A program made the translations under genes and the position numbers. The notes beneath the pieces are model-generated. The model was not told where the DNA came from and ran no database searches. It saw only the letters and a list, made by a program, of their open reading frames with translations. From Blastobasis lacticolella (Eukaryota; Arthropoda; Insecta; Lepidoptera; Blastobasidae): DNA of 64,000 nucleotides. Where the stretch lies: positions 34,841,708 to 34,905,707 of the forward strand of contig LR990039.1 in NCBI GenBank assembly GCA_905147135.1, read 5' to 3'. Positions 1 to 11,903 of the stretch are shown here, piece by piece; within the stretch, counting starts at the first letter, position 1, and the number at the start of each line of letters is the position of its first letter.

Positions 1-1746
1 TTTTAGGGTGTAATATAGGCAAAGCAGGAGAATTAAAAACAACTTTCCCTCATCCTGTTACGAAGGAGGATGTCGTTATATTTATGAACGCATGCCACAT
101 GCTTATATTAGGCCGAAATGTTTTTGAAAGTAAGAAACTAATTTTTAATGATCGGGATCAAAGAATTGAGTGGAAATATTTGGCGCGCTTGGTAAAACTA
201 CAAAAAGATAAAAAACTCAATTTTGCTAATAAGCTTACACCCAGACACATACACTTTAGAAACAAAATTATGAAAGTGAAATTAGCAACACAGTTGTTTA
301 GTCAAAGTGTGGCTAATGCAATAGAGTTGTGTGAAAACGTACTCAACAAGTTTTATGGATAGTACAGCTACAGTCGAATTTATTACATTAATGAATGACG
401 TTTTTGATGTTTTAAATTCTCGACAATACAATCAATACGGTTTGAAGCGGTCTATATCAGACATAAATAAAATTAAAATATTTGAATTTATTTTAAAAGC
501 CATTGATTATATCAAAGGGCTAAAAATATTTACCAAAGTAAAACGAACGATCAGAAAAAAATAGACAGTCCAGGATAATTTTACTGATTAATAAAAAAAA
601 AAATTTTTGACACAAACAGTAAAACCGGGTTTGTGGGGCTAATTGTGTGCCTACAGAGTTTGATAATTCTTTATAGTAAACTCATAGACACACACTGCCG
701 ACTAAAATACATTTCAACGAACCGGTTATCTCAAGACCACTTGGAGCTAGTTTTTAGTCGTCTTCGCAAACATGGAGGGTACAATGATAACCCCAATGTA
801 GTCTAGCTTAAGGGAGCATATAGGAGAGCCCTAAATCATTTATCACTGAAGTCGTCATTTACTGGAAACTGCATGCCATTAGATAACTTTCCCATTTTAA
901 CAGTGTCTTCTTCGATCAAAATCATAAACTCAAAACTCCGGTAAACTCCGGTAAAGTAGAATAGCACCAACCCCTTACTTGTGGGTGTTGTACAAGGCGA
1001 CAAATGTTTCCGAGGCAAAAGATCTAGTCTCCATAGGCTGGAAAATGGGCAGCAGCGTTTACCATTGATAAATTTATAACACTGCGATCTCCAAATGCCA
1101 AGCGTGGAGATTATGGCAACAGCCTGCCCTTTCGTGAGAGAGGCCCTAGTTCTGCAGTGGACTATTATGAGCTGTGGTTCATGACGATGACACAGGGGAC
1201 GAATTATCTGTCATATGATATCAGTGAATCTGAAATTGACATAATAAAAAGTAATAATTGTCATCACCTATCGCGAACCATAGACTCTACATCGACGGTA
1301 AACGTTTACCACTATTTACCATACGACATAGAGGTGATTGTTGGGTATATTGCTGGGTGGGTAGCTAAATCATTAGTGAAAAAAATTTGTTGTGAAATGT
1401 GTATCAACAGCATGCTTAGTAGCGAAAAATTGCCCTTTCACAAACTGTTCCAATTAAAAACATGGGTGGACTATGTTTCCCTTCAATGGATGTATTTGAG
1501 GTGTGTGCTGTAACTGAAAAAAATATTAGAAATTTTAAAATATAACATTTTCTAGAAAACACTGACTATAAACATTTGGCTATCAAGATTTTGAAAAGTT
1601 TCATAGCCTGCGATACATTTTCTGTATTAGAAATGCATTGCTATGATCAACCTGCAACATTCAATCATAGGCTACATTTAATTAGAGCCATAATTGAAAA
1701 ATATATTGACGTGAGAATGCATCACGAGTCAAAAATGGAAAACACC
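1..1746 (+). mobile_element. Decayed P-element/THAP9-like transposase, SINE-interrupted
   Basis: From base 3 the frame reads as the middle of a P-type transposase: KTTFPHPVTKEDVVIF, then KMKVKLA-type text (KIMKVKLATQLFSQSVANAI) to a stop at 360. The reading continues in another frame (DSTATVEFITLMNDVFDVLN, to 564), then 640-940 (RLSQDHLELVFSRLRKHGGY with a stop after NPNVV). After a SINE at about 945-1172 comes the C-terminal part (YDIEVIVGYIAGWVAKSL, 1330-1400; KHLAIKILKSFIACDTFSVL, 1570 onward). At least two frame changes and two stops make it a pseudogene. The 5' part lies left of the window. Confidence 0.75.
945..1172 (+). repeat. SINE-B copy inside the P-type transposase
   Basis: From AAAGTAGAATAGCACCAACC to CTGCAGTGGACTATTATGAG; 5'-truncated compared with the other copies. 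It splits the transposase remnant, so it is the younger insertion. Confidence 0.7.
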
Positions 1747-1799
1747 TAAAAAATAACGAAACGACAGAAATATAAAAAGCTAGTTCTATTTGAGGGTCA

Positions 1800-1975
1800 A
1801 TAATTCTTCTAGTGTAGGACGCCCCCCGGCCAGATGGAGTGACGATTTGCGAAAGGCTGCGGGTAGATGCTGGATGCGGCAAGCTGAGGACAGGGTGCAT
1901 TGGCGCTCATTGGGGGAGGCCTATGTCCAGCAGTGGACTAGTATAGGCTGATGATGATGATGATGAATTCTTCTA
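1800..1975 (+). mobile_element. 3' end of an RTE-type LINE
   Basis: The plus frame reads GRPPARWSDDLRKAAG, then [15 protein letters not shown] and a stop, the usual C-terminus of RTE-like ORF2 in Lepidoptera, followed at once by a short (ATG)n tail (GATGATGATGATGATG). It is a 5'-truncated copy. Confidence 0.75.
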
Positions 1976-2690
1976 ACTGTTTATTGTTATTGAAATGTGT
2001 TAAATTAGTGCTACAGTAAAAAATATAAAGGAGATAAAATGATGTTTTATTTCGAACTAATGGACCCGGCGGGACTTCGTTCACGTACACCTTCTTTACC
2101 CCTACCTACCTCTTTTTTTCTTGCTTTTAAACCTTTATGTCATATTGACGAAGGCACAAGTCACTAAAATCGCTATTGTTCAGCTGAAAAATACAAACCA
2201 TCTATGCATTACACATGGCCATTAAATGCGGGTAGAACAGAAAAAAGTACTTAATACTGGGATATTTTTAGTACAGCATAACTCGGAACGAACTAAAATT
2301 TGGAACTAGCGCCATACTATTACTTTTGTTCAGCTCAACTTGGTTACCACTGTCCATACAAATTCTTGTACGCGTTAACAATGTTATATCTGGCGGCTTG
2401 ACAAGATTATTGACAAACCTATTCGACCCGGTGAAAACCGGAACTAAGTGTTGCCGTTTTGAAATGTAATGTCAATGCCAACAACAGCGACGCTGTCACC
2501 TGGTTAGACATGTTTGTGGCACTGTAGACGGCGCAGTTTTATTTACTATGGTAATCGTCAGAGTTGTTTGTTCGCTCAACCGATTCCAGGGATTTATTTC
2601 TTTGCTATTACGTTAGTAAATTATTTCTCTATGTTAGGACCGGAAAACTGACACATGGGTCATTCATACCAGACCTTTTTAACGAAAACT
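1976..2690. other. Unassigned sequence with a MITE-like fragment
   Basis: No coding signal. The part from about 2380 to 2530 (CGACCCGGTG, CGCTGTCACC, TTTGTGGCACTGTA) resembles fragments at 48650-48790, 48900-48960 and 58870-59250, so it belongs to a dispersed short element family. Confidence 0.4.
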
Positions 2691-2699
2691 AACTTTGGA

Positions 2700-3200
2700 A
2701 ATATGTTAGAAATATACCAAAGTCTACATCACAAGATTAACTTGATGATGATGAACAGGCGAAATCCGAACTATTACTTTTAATTTCACCTTCCGAACTT
2801 AAGCAAGTGAAGAACTGTAAACATGCAAAAGATGTGTGGGACACTTTAGAACCAATTTATGCTAGCAAAGGACCGGCGAGAAAAGCTAATCTTCTAAAGC
2901 AGTTAATTCTGTCAAAATTAGCAGATAATGGGGATGCAAAAGAACATCTAAAGATTTTTATGGATATTGTAGATAAACTGAACGATTTAGGAATAGAAAT
3001 AAAACAAGAGCGTTGAAGCACGCCGCCGCGATCAACCTAGCACTTCAAAAAAACTTCAGAAACTTACATATTTTGCAAAATATGCAAGAAATAAGGTCAT
3101 GATACACAAAAATTTTGGAAACGCAATAAAAGCTACAACAAAAATAAAAATAATAACAAAAATCCTTCAAAAATAATGACAAAACTGATAACAATAATGA
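2700..3200 (+). mobile_element. Copia-type gag fragment
   Basis: Plus-frame text SELLLLISPSELKQVKNC, then DVWDTLEPIYASKGPARKA and DIVDKLNDLGIEI matches the UBN2/gag domain of Ty1-copia elements. It ends at a stop at 3016, after which a broken zinc knuckle (KICKK...GHD) and an Asn/Lys-rich tail can be made out. LTRs were not found; a decayed fragment. Confidence 0.7.
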
Positions 3201-3659
3201 TAAAAACAATGTTAGTTGTTTTCTGTTGCAAGGTAACGAGAATACCTGGAAACCGAGCCGTCTTAACAGCTATCCTGTGGACTCAACGGGGCTAAGACTA
3301 TTAAGGCTGCCACCTGAACAACCAAAGAACCCCGTACCCTGTAGTAAATTACGCATAGTAGACTATAGCGCATTACAAGGAGGCGAAACAAGGGACAGCT
3401 TTCAAAATAAGGTAATCGAAAGGCTGTAAAATATAACCAAATACAGCCGCGGATATTTCCAGTATATGGCAATCGTTAAATAATATTCTATAACGATCGG
3501 CTCAGGAAACTCTACAAAAAACTAAAGTAGGTACGGGCCCCAAAGGTACGTAGAGCACTAGCTATCCTACAGAAAGCCCGATTCTTGTAAATTATAAAAG
3601 AGAAGTAACTAAAGCGCGAACCGCGTATCGTAACGCTACGGAACAGGAAGACATGTTTT
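3201..3659. other. Unassigned intergenic sequence
   Basis: Two overlapping short open frames exist on opposite strands, but neither shows a recognisable domain. I see nothing else here. Confidence 0.3.
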
Positions 3660-4020
3660 TTAAATTCCGCACCAACAGTTGAGAGAAAAACGCACTTGAT
3701 TATTCGTTTCAGTGACTCGTAGGGGATTTTCTTTAGGCCAAATACGATTATTGTGGCGGTTACCTATACATACCGTGATTGCTAAAGTTAGATTCGTCTG
3801 TCCAAGTAATATTATCAAAAAAAATAGGATTTTCGAGCAAGTGTTTCTCGATATCAAGACAGAATATTTTTCTCCTTTCTGTGTCGCCCGGAAGTTATAT
3901 TTGAACCAATCGTCCTTCAACATAACTTTTAAAACCATATTTTCTTAATACACGGTGTATTTTAGTTTTTGAAACTCCGATTTCATTTTCACCTTCCCTC
4001 ACCGAAGTGTTCGGAAAAGC
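3660..4020 (-). mobile_element. Tc1/mariner-superfamily transposase fragment
   Basis: Minus-frame text NEIGVSKTKIHRVLRKYGF resembles the second helix-turn-helix of mariner/IS630-type transposases. A further frame holds TNNQVRFSLNCWCGI, like the ...VWCGI block before the second catalytic Asp. Frame changes separate the parts; the rest of the catalytic domain is missing. Confidence 0.6.
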
Positions 4021-4072
4021 CGAAAAGTAAATTAAAATGTCGTTTTTCGTCGTCGATCGTATGCAAAGAGTA

Positions 4073-4122
4073 TGGAATGCTAGCGACCTTCTTGCCAGTC
4101 TATGAAGGTCGCTAGCATTCCA
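4073..4122. repeat. Perfect 19-bp hairpin
   Basis: TGGAATGCTAGCGACCTTC at 4073-4091 is repeated inverted at 4104-4122 with a 12-base loop. Copies of GATCGTATG flank it in direct orientation, as if a small palindrome had been inserted. Confidence 0.8.
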
Positions 4123-4329
4123 ATCTCTTTGATCGTATGGTTCTCTTGCTGTGGTTGTCTTGAGCGTTGATCAAAACGTCCCAAAGTTTTCAAATTATTC
4201 ACAAGCCTTTTTAAAACTTTTTATTGATTGTATTTCCTTCAACCATTAACTCAGAGGGTTCAAGATAGAAAAAAAATACTTACACAAAACAAAAAAACAA
4301 AAATCTGTTGACAGGTCTATTTTGCACAT

Positions 4330-4772
4330 TTTCATTCGATAATGTCGTATGGTTCAATCATCTGGGGTAACTCTACGGAGGCCAAAAGAGTTTTGCTTAT
4401 GCAAAAACTTGCGTTGCGTGCGATATTTGGTTTAAAGCCTAGAGATTCCTGTAGGACACTGTTTGTGGACCATCGCATTATGAGCCATTACTCTCTATAT
4501 AAGTGCTAACGTTTGTTAGAAATAACATATCTATGTACAAACGTGCTTATAACGCGGATGGGAGGCAGACACGCCACCCAGGCAAACTGGAAGTCCAACC
4601 GCGTCGCCTGGCACTTTCAGAAAAAAATCCGCGGATTATGGGGCCCACATATTATAATAAACTACCATCGCATTTACAGAACGAACCATCTGACGAAACA
4701 TTTGAAAAACCTTTTATTGAATAATCCGTTGTACTTAGTAAATGAGTATTACGAACTTTGCTCGAAATAAAT
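4330..4772 (+). mobile_element. 3' end of a jockey/CR1-like LINE
   Basis: Broken plus frames read MSYGSIIWGNSTEAKRV, LRAIFGLKPRDSCRTLF and IMGPTYYNKLPSHLQNEP, the C-terminus typical of jockey/CR1-like ORF2, with frameshifts. AT-rich sequence to about 5370, ending in repeated AAATCTA, may be its 3' UTR. Confidence 0.65.
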
Positions 4773-6524
4773 TGCTATACTCGTTTTATGTACCTTCGAC
4801 ATAATTGTACCTATTGGTTATTATTTTGTAGTATTTTATTTTTAAATTGACGTTACTGAATAAGTTATTTTTTTTTATGTTGACATATATTATTTACAAT
4901 TATTATTATTTAATTGTGATATATTTAATCTAAATTAGATGTGACATTCATATAGAATAGATAGATAGATAAATTCTTTATTGCTCACTCAAGAATAATT
5001 ACATTCAAAAGTTCCGACAAAAAACTATAACTAGTTGTGTCGCCGATCTCTGCCAGGCAACCTTTGTGTAAATAACCGCTTGATACACAGGCAAGTCAAC
5101 AACATGGACTTATAAAGATGGATGGATATGGAAAGTAGAAATAATTATTGTTTTTATATAATTCGTTTCTTTGACATTGTAAAATTTAATGTAATTTAAT
5201 TATCACACATTTGAATTTATATTGTTACATAAATGTTTGTATAAGTACTTATATATGTACTGTAACTTTTGTCGATCCCTAACTGAAAACACATTTTGAC
5301 ATATCGAATGTGATCATAATGAAATTGTATTTACTTTTGGGAAATAAATGAAATCTAAATCTAAATCATTACTCTCCATCTGACATTCTTATAGCGTCAT
5401 ATGAATTTGATGACATATTATACTACTTCCGGTGTTGCTACATAAAACGCAGAACTAGCGCCACCATTGACAGGTCACCTGTCGCTGGTCAAGCTTTACC
5501 TGTGTATTGTTTTTTTATTTTCTGGAAATGGTGGTGATTAGATGGAAAATTAGAGAGATATTTTATAATATGAGACAGGTACCTACGGCCGCCCAAACAA
5601 TTTTCTATTAGTTTTTATGATAAATCCTGTGGCACATCTCGCTAAGGATATGCCTAGTCTTGACTATCTTGATAAAATTATTATGTACTCTTATGATCAA
5701 AACGATAGACATGAGATTTAAGTGTTTGGCCTAGTAGTCAAGCACCACATTTAATTTAAAACATAGGTGCATATTTTGTAGCTGACGAAAGTCAGTCCGT
5801 CCATTACTCATCATATTTACTGTTACAGTGTGGACCACCTATTCCACCCTTCTTTGTCTTTTTCTTAGTCGCAGAACATATTAAATACTCAATATTTATT
5901 GCTTTTATAATTCAAAAATTACTCACAGTTTTCACCTCGTCGCTATTTTGTAGTTTTCCCCTACACCCATTGATTTACTCCTGCGCCAAAAGTCTCTTGC
6001 ACACGCACCTGCTTATAGCTGCCTATACACAGATCGTATTAACTACCTGGCACAACCGCTCTCTCCAGGGTTGCTAGGTGGGTTTTCTCATATTTCCCCA
6101 GATTCATAATTATGTTTCCTTAAAAAGATATCTTATTCAGAAATAACCCTCAAACTTGGTTTGGTGCAATTAACAAATAACTAGGTACACAATAAATACA
6201 TTATTTCTTCGTTTTTTTTTTAATAAGTGAAAGGTTCCTAAGCTTCACTAAACAAATTTAACAATTCAATGTCTTCGTCTCCGGTTGAGAAGACGTTTTC
6301 GCTATTGAACTTATTGTTACATGCATGGGGCTCAATATATTCCCCAAAGATTCTGTCTCCCCAGTTTTTCCCCGAGTCAATTTTTTTCCCAAAATTGCGA
6401 AATATACCCCAAATCTGGCAAGCCTGGCTCTCTCTCTAAAGCGCGCTCCACATGTGGACAGTTCCGCGGGAACACGAGAATGTAGAGGTAGTATTCGTGT
6501 AGTCCCGTGCATATTTGGCATGTC
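4773..6524. repeat. AT-rich tails of LINE-like repeats, otherwise unassigned
   Basis: 4955-5110 looks like an inverted LINE 3' end (TTCTTTATTGCTC near the left, GCCAGGCAACC on the right), similar to 57795-57900. 5380-6520 has no coding signal that I recognise. Confidence 0.4.
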
Positions 6525-8059
6525 CAGTGGCGTAGCGTGCCCTCCGGGGGCCCCGTATCAATAATTGTGTTGGGCCCTAGCAAATAGCCTTAACTACGGG
6601 GGGTACTAATGAGTAACATAAATCCTAGTATCAGCTTAAGTCAATAAATGGACTAGCCTAGCGCGCTTTACATTTGTGTGACAATAGACTCTAAAAGTCG
6701 GGTCCACGAGGCTAGGCTCGGAATTTTTGATAAATTGGCCCTTGATTTGGCTATATTAAAACCTTGCGTGATTATGAATGAGCGAGCGTACCGAGCTCGA
6801 AATTTTTGTATATACAGGGTGTTTCATAATACATGTATAAAGCCGTGAACTGGATGGAGTGCTAAACGTATTAAAACGATAGGTACAATTCTTTTTTTCG
6901 TGCGTGAAATAGTTACCGAGAAAATGACTATCGAACTTTTTCTTTTTCAATGTCGATAATCACATTTTGAAAACGAAAGACCGCATCTCTAGAAATCAGT
7001 TGTAATAGATCACTCAAGTTCATAATCAGGTCAATCAACTGAATAATACAATTTTACCAGTTACAGATAGGATATAGGTTTTGTGCCTTTAAGTCTTTTC
7101 TACCTACCGTTTCATATGAGTTTTAAAATTCAATATAAAGATCACTACGATCAATACCTCAAGTGGCTGGTTAATAAAATTATTATTACAAGCAGCTCGT
7201 GAGCAGTCCGGCACAAAAACAAGACATTTCGATGTTTGTTTCTACTTTAATTTATTTGTTTTTTCTTGCCTTCAACACAATGTTGCACCTAGGTACATAG
7301 TCTTCAAACTAATTGCGAAAACACAATAAACATTAATAGGCAAAAAAGTTACAGCTTGATTTCGCGTCTGCGCCATATCTTCTATTGTACTAGGCAGTCA
7401 TGACTGAAGCAGGTGGACTATGTACGGGATACTGATATCACAGGGTGTCCATAAAGTACATTCACTAGATTTTAATATTTTTGGAAAGTGCAGCAAAACT
7501 ACACGATATTGTTGTTATACTTTGTTGTCTATTTTTTCACTCAGTTTACATCCTGTTGAATGCATGTGGTGAGTCTTGGCACAAGTTTATGCATTTCTCG
7601 TTGAACTTTTCCGCCAGCTCCGAAATAAGGAAAGATGTCATTTTAGTACCTATCTAATAGTAATTATTAAATTCCACTCATGTTTGAATTCAAGAAGGTG
7701 AATATTAAATTTGAATAGCTGAAAAAATACCTAGCAACACTATTTACGTACTAGGATTTAAGCATTTAGGTTGCAGGCAACAAACATGCAGAACAGCAGA
7801 TGCGTTGTCACTGTGAGGACTAAGATGAAATGCGTCATGCCTGTATTTGCACTGGCTTATTTTATGGACACCCCACGTACTAGGCGCAATATTAAGGAGG
7901 TCTAAATTATCCGTTTTGTATTTTTTGGTTTCGAGGGTTCTGTACAAAAAAATATTGTAATCAATTATGATTTTAATTCAAAAGGTTCATTCATAGTTTT
8001 TACGAAAGTGCACCACCACCTAACTAATAGCAAAGTAGTCTTATTCAAATTACTGTAGC

Positions 8060-8553
8060 ATATTAATGGTCCCAACTTCCTGCTGCGCCCTGCGACACCG
8101 ACGACGGCGCTTTACCTGTCCCGCCTTCATTACACAGTGACGGCAAAGGACGTGGAAGAGCATATCCGCTTAACCAAAAAGTACCTCGTGAGAGTCCGGC
8201 TCTTGGAATCAAGCCATGAACGTACGTTCAACTCGTTCGTGGTGTTGGTTCCCACCGCAGACTTGGATTTCTTCATGAGGGAAGATTATTGGCCGAAGGG
8301 TGTGGTGTACCGGCGATTCCGTGGGCGACCCAGAATTTCCGGTGCCGCCGAAACGAAAAGTGAAAAGTGTTAGAATTTAGTATTGAAAATTATAATATTA
8401 TCTATTAGTCTATTGTTAATTTTATAAGTGGTATTGTTTTATAGGTTTGGCTATAATGTATTGTTTATTGTTTTTATAATTTTTTATGATACATGTATTA
8501 TATCTATGGGCCTCTGTAGCCTGATACAAATAAATAAATAAATAAATAAATAA
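8060..8553 (+). mobile_element. LINE ORF1 C-terminus fused to a LINE 3' tail, no ORF2
   Basis: The plus frame reads LSRLHYTVTAKDVEEHIR, KYLVRVRLLES and FNSFVVLVPTADLDFF to MREDYWPKGVVYRRFRGR and a stop at 8373. It resembles the C-terminal half of ORF1 of lepidopteran CR1/jockey-type LINEs. About 155 bases later comes a typical tail (GGGCCTCTGTAGCCTGA) and an (AAAT)n run at 8529-8553. ORF2 is absent. Confidence 0.6.
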
Positions 8554-10007
8554 TGTAGCAAACTCTAATTAATGTAACATCTTTGTCTTTTTACGAGTTT
8601 GCTTTCTCATGTCATGTCTGTCAGTCATGTTTCAGTGTCGCGTAGGTAATCGTACCTATCGTTTTCACGAACATTTCTTATCAACTAAAATTAACTTAAT
8701 GATTCTTAGTTGATGGAGCTTTACCTGTAAATATCCCATGCTTCACCCAATTGGAGAACCTAGGTCACCTAGGTGGAGCACGGACCCAAACACAATTTTA
8801 GAAATTACTGTCTAGGTTACTGTCATTGTACCAAACTACCCGATAAAATCGTGATAAGCAAATGTAGGCCATCGCCATAAGGATTATTATTAAGCCCACA
8901 GTTGGATTCGCTTGAGACTCACTTTAACAAATAAAAAAAAAATCAACATTATGGTGCAACTACCAGGAGAACATAAAACGAGAGAACATAAAAGGCGAAA
9001 TAAGTTAGACCCCTAAAACACGGATCCCTAAGTACGAATCCTTTTGCACGTGCCGTCAAGGTCAAGGCCGGCGCCGGAGCTGTGGCGGCGCTTTTGACAT
9101 CAAAATAGAAACTGAAAGCTACAAAATCTAAAAATAGAATACTTTGGCGGGCCGTTCTTTATTTTGTGGTTTGACCCACGGCGCGACTTCCATTGACGAA
9201 ATTTGCCTACTTTCGCGTCGTATTCGTTTATTCAGTTTTTAGCTTTTCGCGTGACCGAAATGATTGTTGCGTTGTAGTTGTAGGATACCTAAGTACCTAT
9301 TGTGAAGATAACTGTGATAAGAGTGTTAACGATGTGAACGAATGATTTATAGCTTCAGGTACCAGTATTAACGTAGTCTTCTTGTCTGTGTTCAGCGTTC
9401 AACGTTTAAGTATTGTGATAATCATTATTCTGTGTATGAATGCAAGCTAGCAGTAGGCCAAACACCATGGTACCTACCTATTTACGTATTGCATAGCAAC
9501 CAGAGCCTGCGTAGTGTTGTGTATCTGTGTGTATGGAGTGTACCTACCTAGCTACGCTACGATACGAGTGCAAGCTTACTTGATAGTTAATACCTATCAG
9601 TCATCCGAGCCACAAGAAAGCAAGAAAGTATGGCACCTGACGCTGTTTGTTTTCATAAAATAACTTTAAAAAGGTACGTACCTACATGCTTTAAAGGTCT
9701 AGGTTATAGCTAGACTTTAAGATATGCTACCTAGCTAGTACCTAATCGTAACGTTAGGAGGTTCTTTTCCGACGGGAAATAGGCAGAAAAGACAACGCTT
9801 TTATCTGTTCATGAAAACATGTAGGTATTTAGTAAAACCTGTCTGTAATCTGTTTCAACAAAACTAGTCTCATAAGTGGTTCCCTACGCTACGTAGGTCC
9901 CTAGATGAGTGAACCATTTTAGTAGGACATAGTACCTACTTATTTGTGTAGAACGATTTATCAATTGAACGAATTCTGTTTTAGTTATGTAGCTATCTTT
10001 AGTATGT
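8554..10007. other. Unassigned sequence
   Basis: No gene recognised. 9050-9260 is less AT-rich than its surroundings and contains GCGCCGGAGCTGTGGCGGCG and TTCAGTTTTTAGC; it could be promoter-like, but there is no linked coding exon. Confidence 0.3.
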
Positions 10008-11040
10008 TTTTCAAGAACGTTGGTGGCTGGGCGGTTGAGTATCCGACGTAAGCGAGAGAGGTGCCGGGTTCGAATCCCGCTGTGGCAATGTACCAATGAC
10101 TCTTTTCTGAGTTCAGTGGCGTTACTGTCATACAAGCCCAAAAGCCGGGCTTGCCTTATAAAAATAATTATCGATAAAATTCAAAGATAATGCGAGCGCG
10201 AACTATTTAAAGTTCGCGCTCCTAATGCATTTCAAACTGCCGCGCCGCAAAGCAGCGCCATCGTGCGCCCAGGTTACGAAACACGATCCGAACGCACACG
10301 CAAGTTGAGGAAATTGAGACTCGGTCAGTCATCTCGCTCGCACGCGTTGGGTTGTAAGCGGGCTTTGATTCCGGCCGGTATGTCTCTTTCTTACATATGA
10401 AAACTGTCCTATAATGAGATATAACTATACACTGCATGCGTATGAAGTTGTACACGGATCTTTGAAATTGGCAACTTCGCGCATGCGCAGTAGGTACGTT
10501 TGTTGAATGCTGTAATACGTACCAACTTCACTATTGTTTTGTTTGAGCCGTTTGGGCGGATAAGTAATTAGTTTTTTGTTGTGTTTGTGTTGTGTTTTGT
10601 AGTAAAAGTGATTTAATTAGATTGATTAACAATAGACGAAGTAGAGTCCCTTGTGATGGTTTAAAATGTGCACAAGTTTTGATTTGCATAGAAAAGGTAA
10701 AGTTTATAATCATTTCTCAGAAAATAACAAATTATTTCCGTAATGTGGCAAGGGGATGGATTTATTTTTAATAACCGTAAAAACTACACAAACTTCATCT
10801 CTCGGCTTGCCTTACTCTGAACCCCTAGGCACGCCACTGTCTGAGTTATGTACATTAGTTGAAATTAACCGATGCTCCTATGGTGAGGGAAACATCATGA
10901 TGAAATCTGCAAATTCTGGCAACTGAAATTGTAACCATGATCCAATCGAGTCAGGTTCCCCTGGTAGCAGGGTCATGGAGGTCAGATGGTAGTCGCTCCA
11001 CTGTAACAAATTCTTTTCTCTCCACAAAATTATTAGACTA
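10008..11040 (+). repeat. SINE-A copy, plus orientation, split by a hAT-type insertion
   Basis: The head at 10018-10090 is tRNA-like: an A box in GGTGGCTGGGCGG and a perfect B box GGGTTCGAATCCC. The body resumes after the insertion at 10848 (ATGTACATTAGTTG, ACCGATGCTC, GTGAGGGAAA) and runs to about 11035. Other copies or fragments: 11060-11357, 14840-14935, 15288-15390, 27085-27300, 53552-54145 and 56000-56170. Confidence 0.75.
10114..10839. mobile_element. Non-autonomous hAT-type transposon inside SINE-A
   Basis: Terminal inverted repeats CAGTGGCGT / ACGCCACTG bound 726 bases, flanked by the 8-bp target duplication TCTGAGTT at 10106-10113 and 10840-10847. Removing it restores the SINE. Eight-base duplication and CAG-type ends are the hAT hallmark. 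It carries no transposase but has a palindrome at about 10193-10220 and a GCGCATGCGC motif near 10480. Confidence 0.85.
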
Positions 11041-11059
11041 TGGTCCATGATCTAGGATT

Positions 11060-11357
11060 TGGCAGATTAGGTAATTAATTGCAGTGGAGCGACTGCCATC
11101 TGACATTCCTGGCTCCTAACCCTGCTACCAAGGGAACCTGACCAGATTGGATCATGGTTACTTACACATTCAGTCGTCTGAACTGAATGTGTAAGTTTCA
11201 TCACGATGATTTCCCTCACCGTAAAAGCATCGGTTAGTATTCAGCTACTGTGCATAACTTAGAAAAGAGTTAGTGGTACATGGCGGCAGTGGGATTCGAA
11301 CCCGGTACCTCACGCGTACGAGTCGGATACCGCAACCTTAGGCCACCGACGCTCCGA
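11060..11357 (-). repeat. SINE-A copy, minus orientation
   Basis: On the minus strand the head begins at 11357 (GCGTCGGTGGCC) with B box GGGTTCGAATCCC near 11290, followed by the family body (GTGGTACATGG..., ACCGATGC, GTGAGGGAAA). It sits tail-to-tail with the plus copy to its left, making an inverted pair. Confidence 0.75.
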
Positions 11358-11451
11358 CTATTTAAGCATACCTACCTATCGAAAATAATTAGTGTAGGCA
11401 AGTTCCTAGTTAATTTGGTAGAGCCTATTCATAAGTAGGTAACATTTAGTA

Positions 11452-11903
11452 CGACGCCTGGTAGTAAGATGAAGGAGGTTGGTTTGTTTTGATATGAATG
11501 GCACGAGGTTATTACTCGTCCTTATGGTGTGTACACACTCAACGTACGCCAACGAAGGGCTGTCGGCCGAATTATTTGGACTTCTAAGGTCTAATACTTG
11601 CATTTCGTGGTCAAGCAAACGATCTTTGGGAGTTTTGGGAACCGATTCGGGCTCGTATTTGCACGTTTGTTTGTTGGCCTTCGGTATCCGCCCAAACTGC
11701 GATTGGATGATTACTTCTATCCGTTTGATGTTACCGCCACGCTGCACTGCGGATTGCCGGCTGGCACACGCCAACGGACAATCGTTAGCCGAAACGGGTG
11801 CGCGTCACACATCGCCCGGTGTGTACGCAGCATTAGGCTCCTGGTAGTAGGCTTGAGGAGGTTGCTTGGTTTCGATAGGGGTCGCACGAGGTTATTAACC
11901 TGT
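11452..11903. repeat. Segment bounded by about 60-bp direct repeats
   Basis: CCTGGTAGTA...GAGGTTG...GGCACGAGGTTATTA near 11458-11515 recurs with changes at 11840-11900 in the same orientation. Overlapping open frames on both strands between them show no known domain and are probably accidental. Confidence 0.4.

Noticed and set aside
9040..9700. Promoter and 5' exon of an unknown gene
   Set aside because: An initiator-like TCAGT and a GTACGT donor-like word exist, but no matching coding exon was found on either strand.
10018..10090. tRNA gene
   Set aside because: A and B boxes are present, but the sequence is the head of SINE-A, repeated in several places and without a proper acceptor stem.
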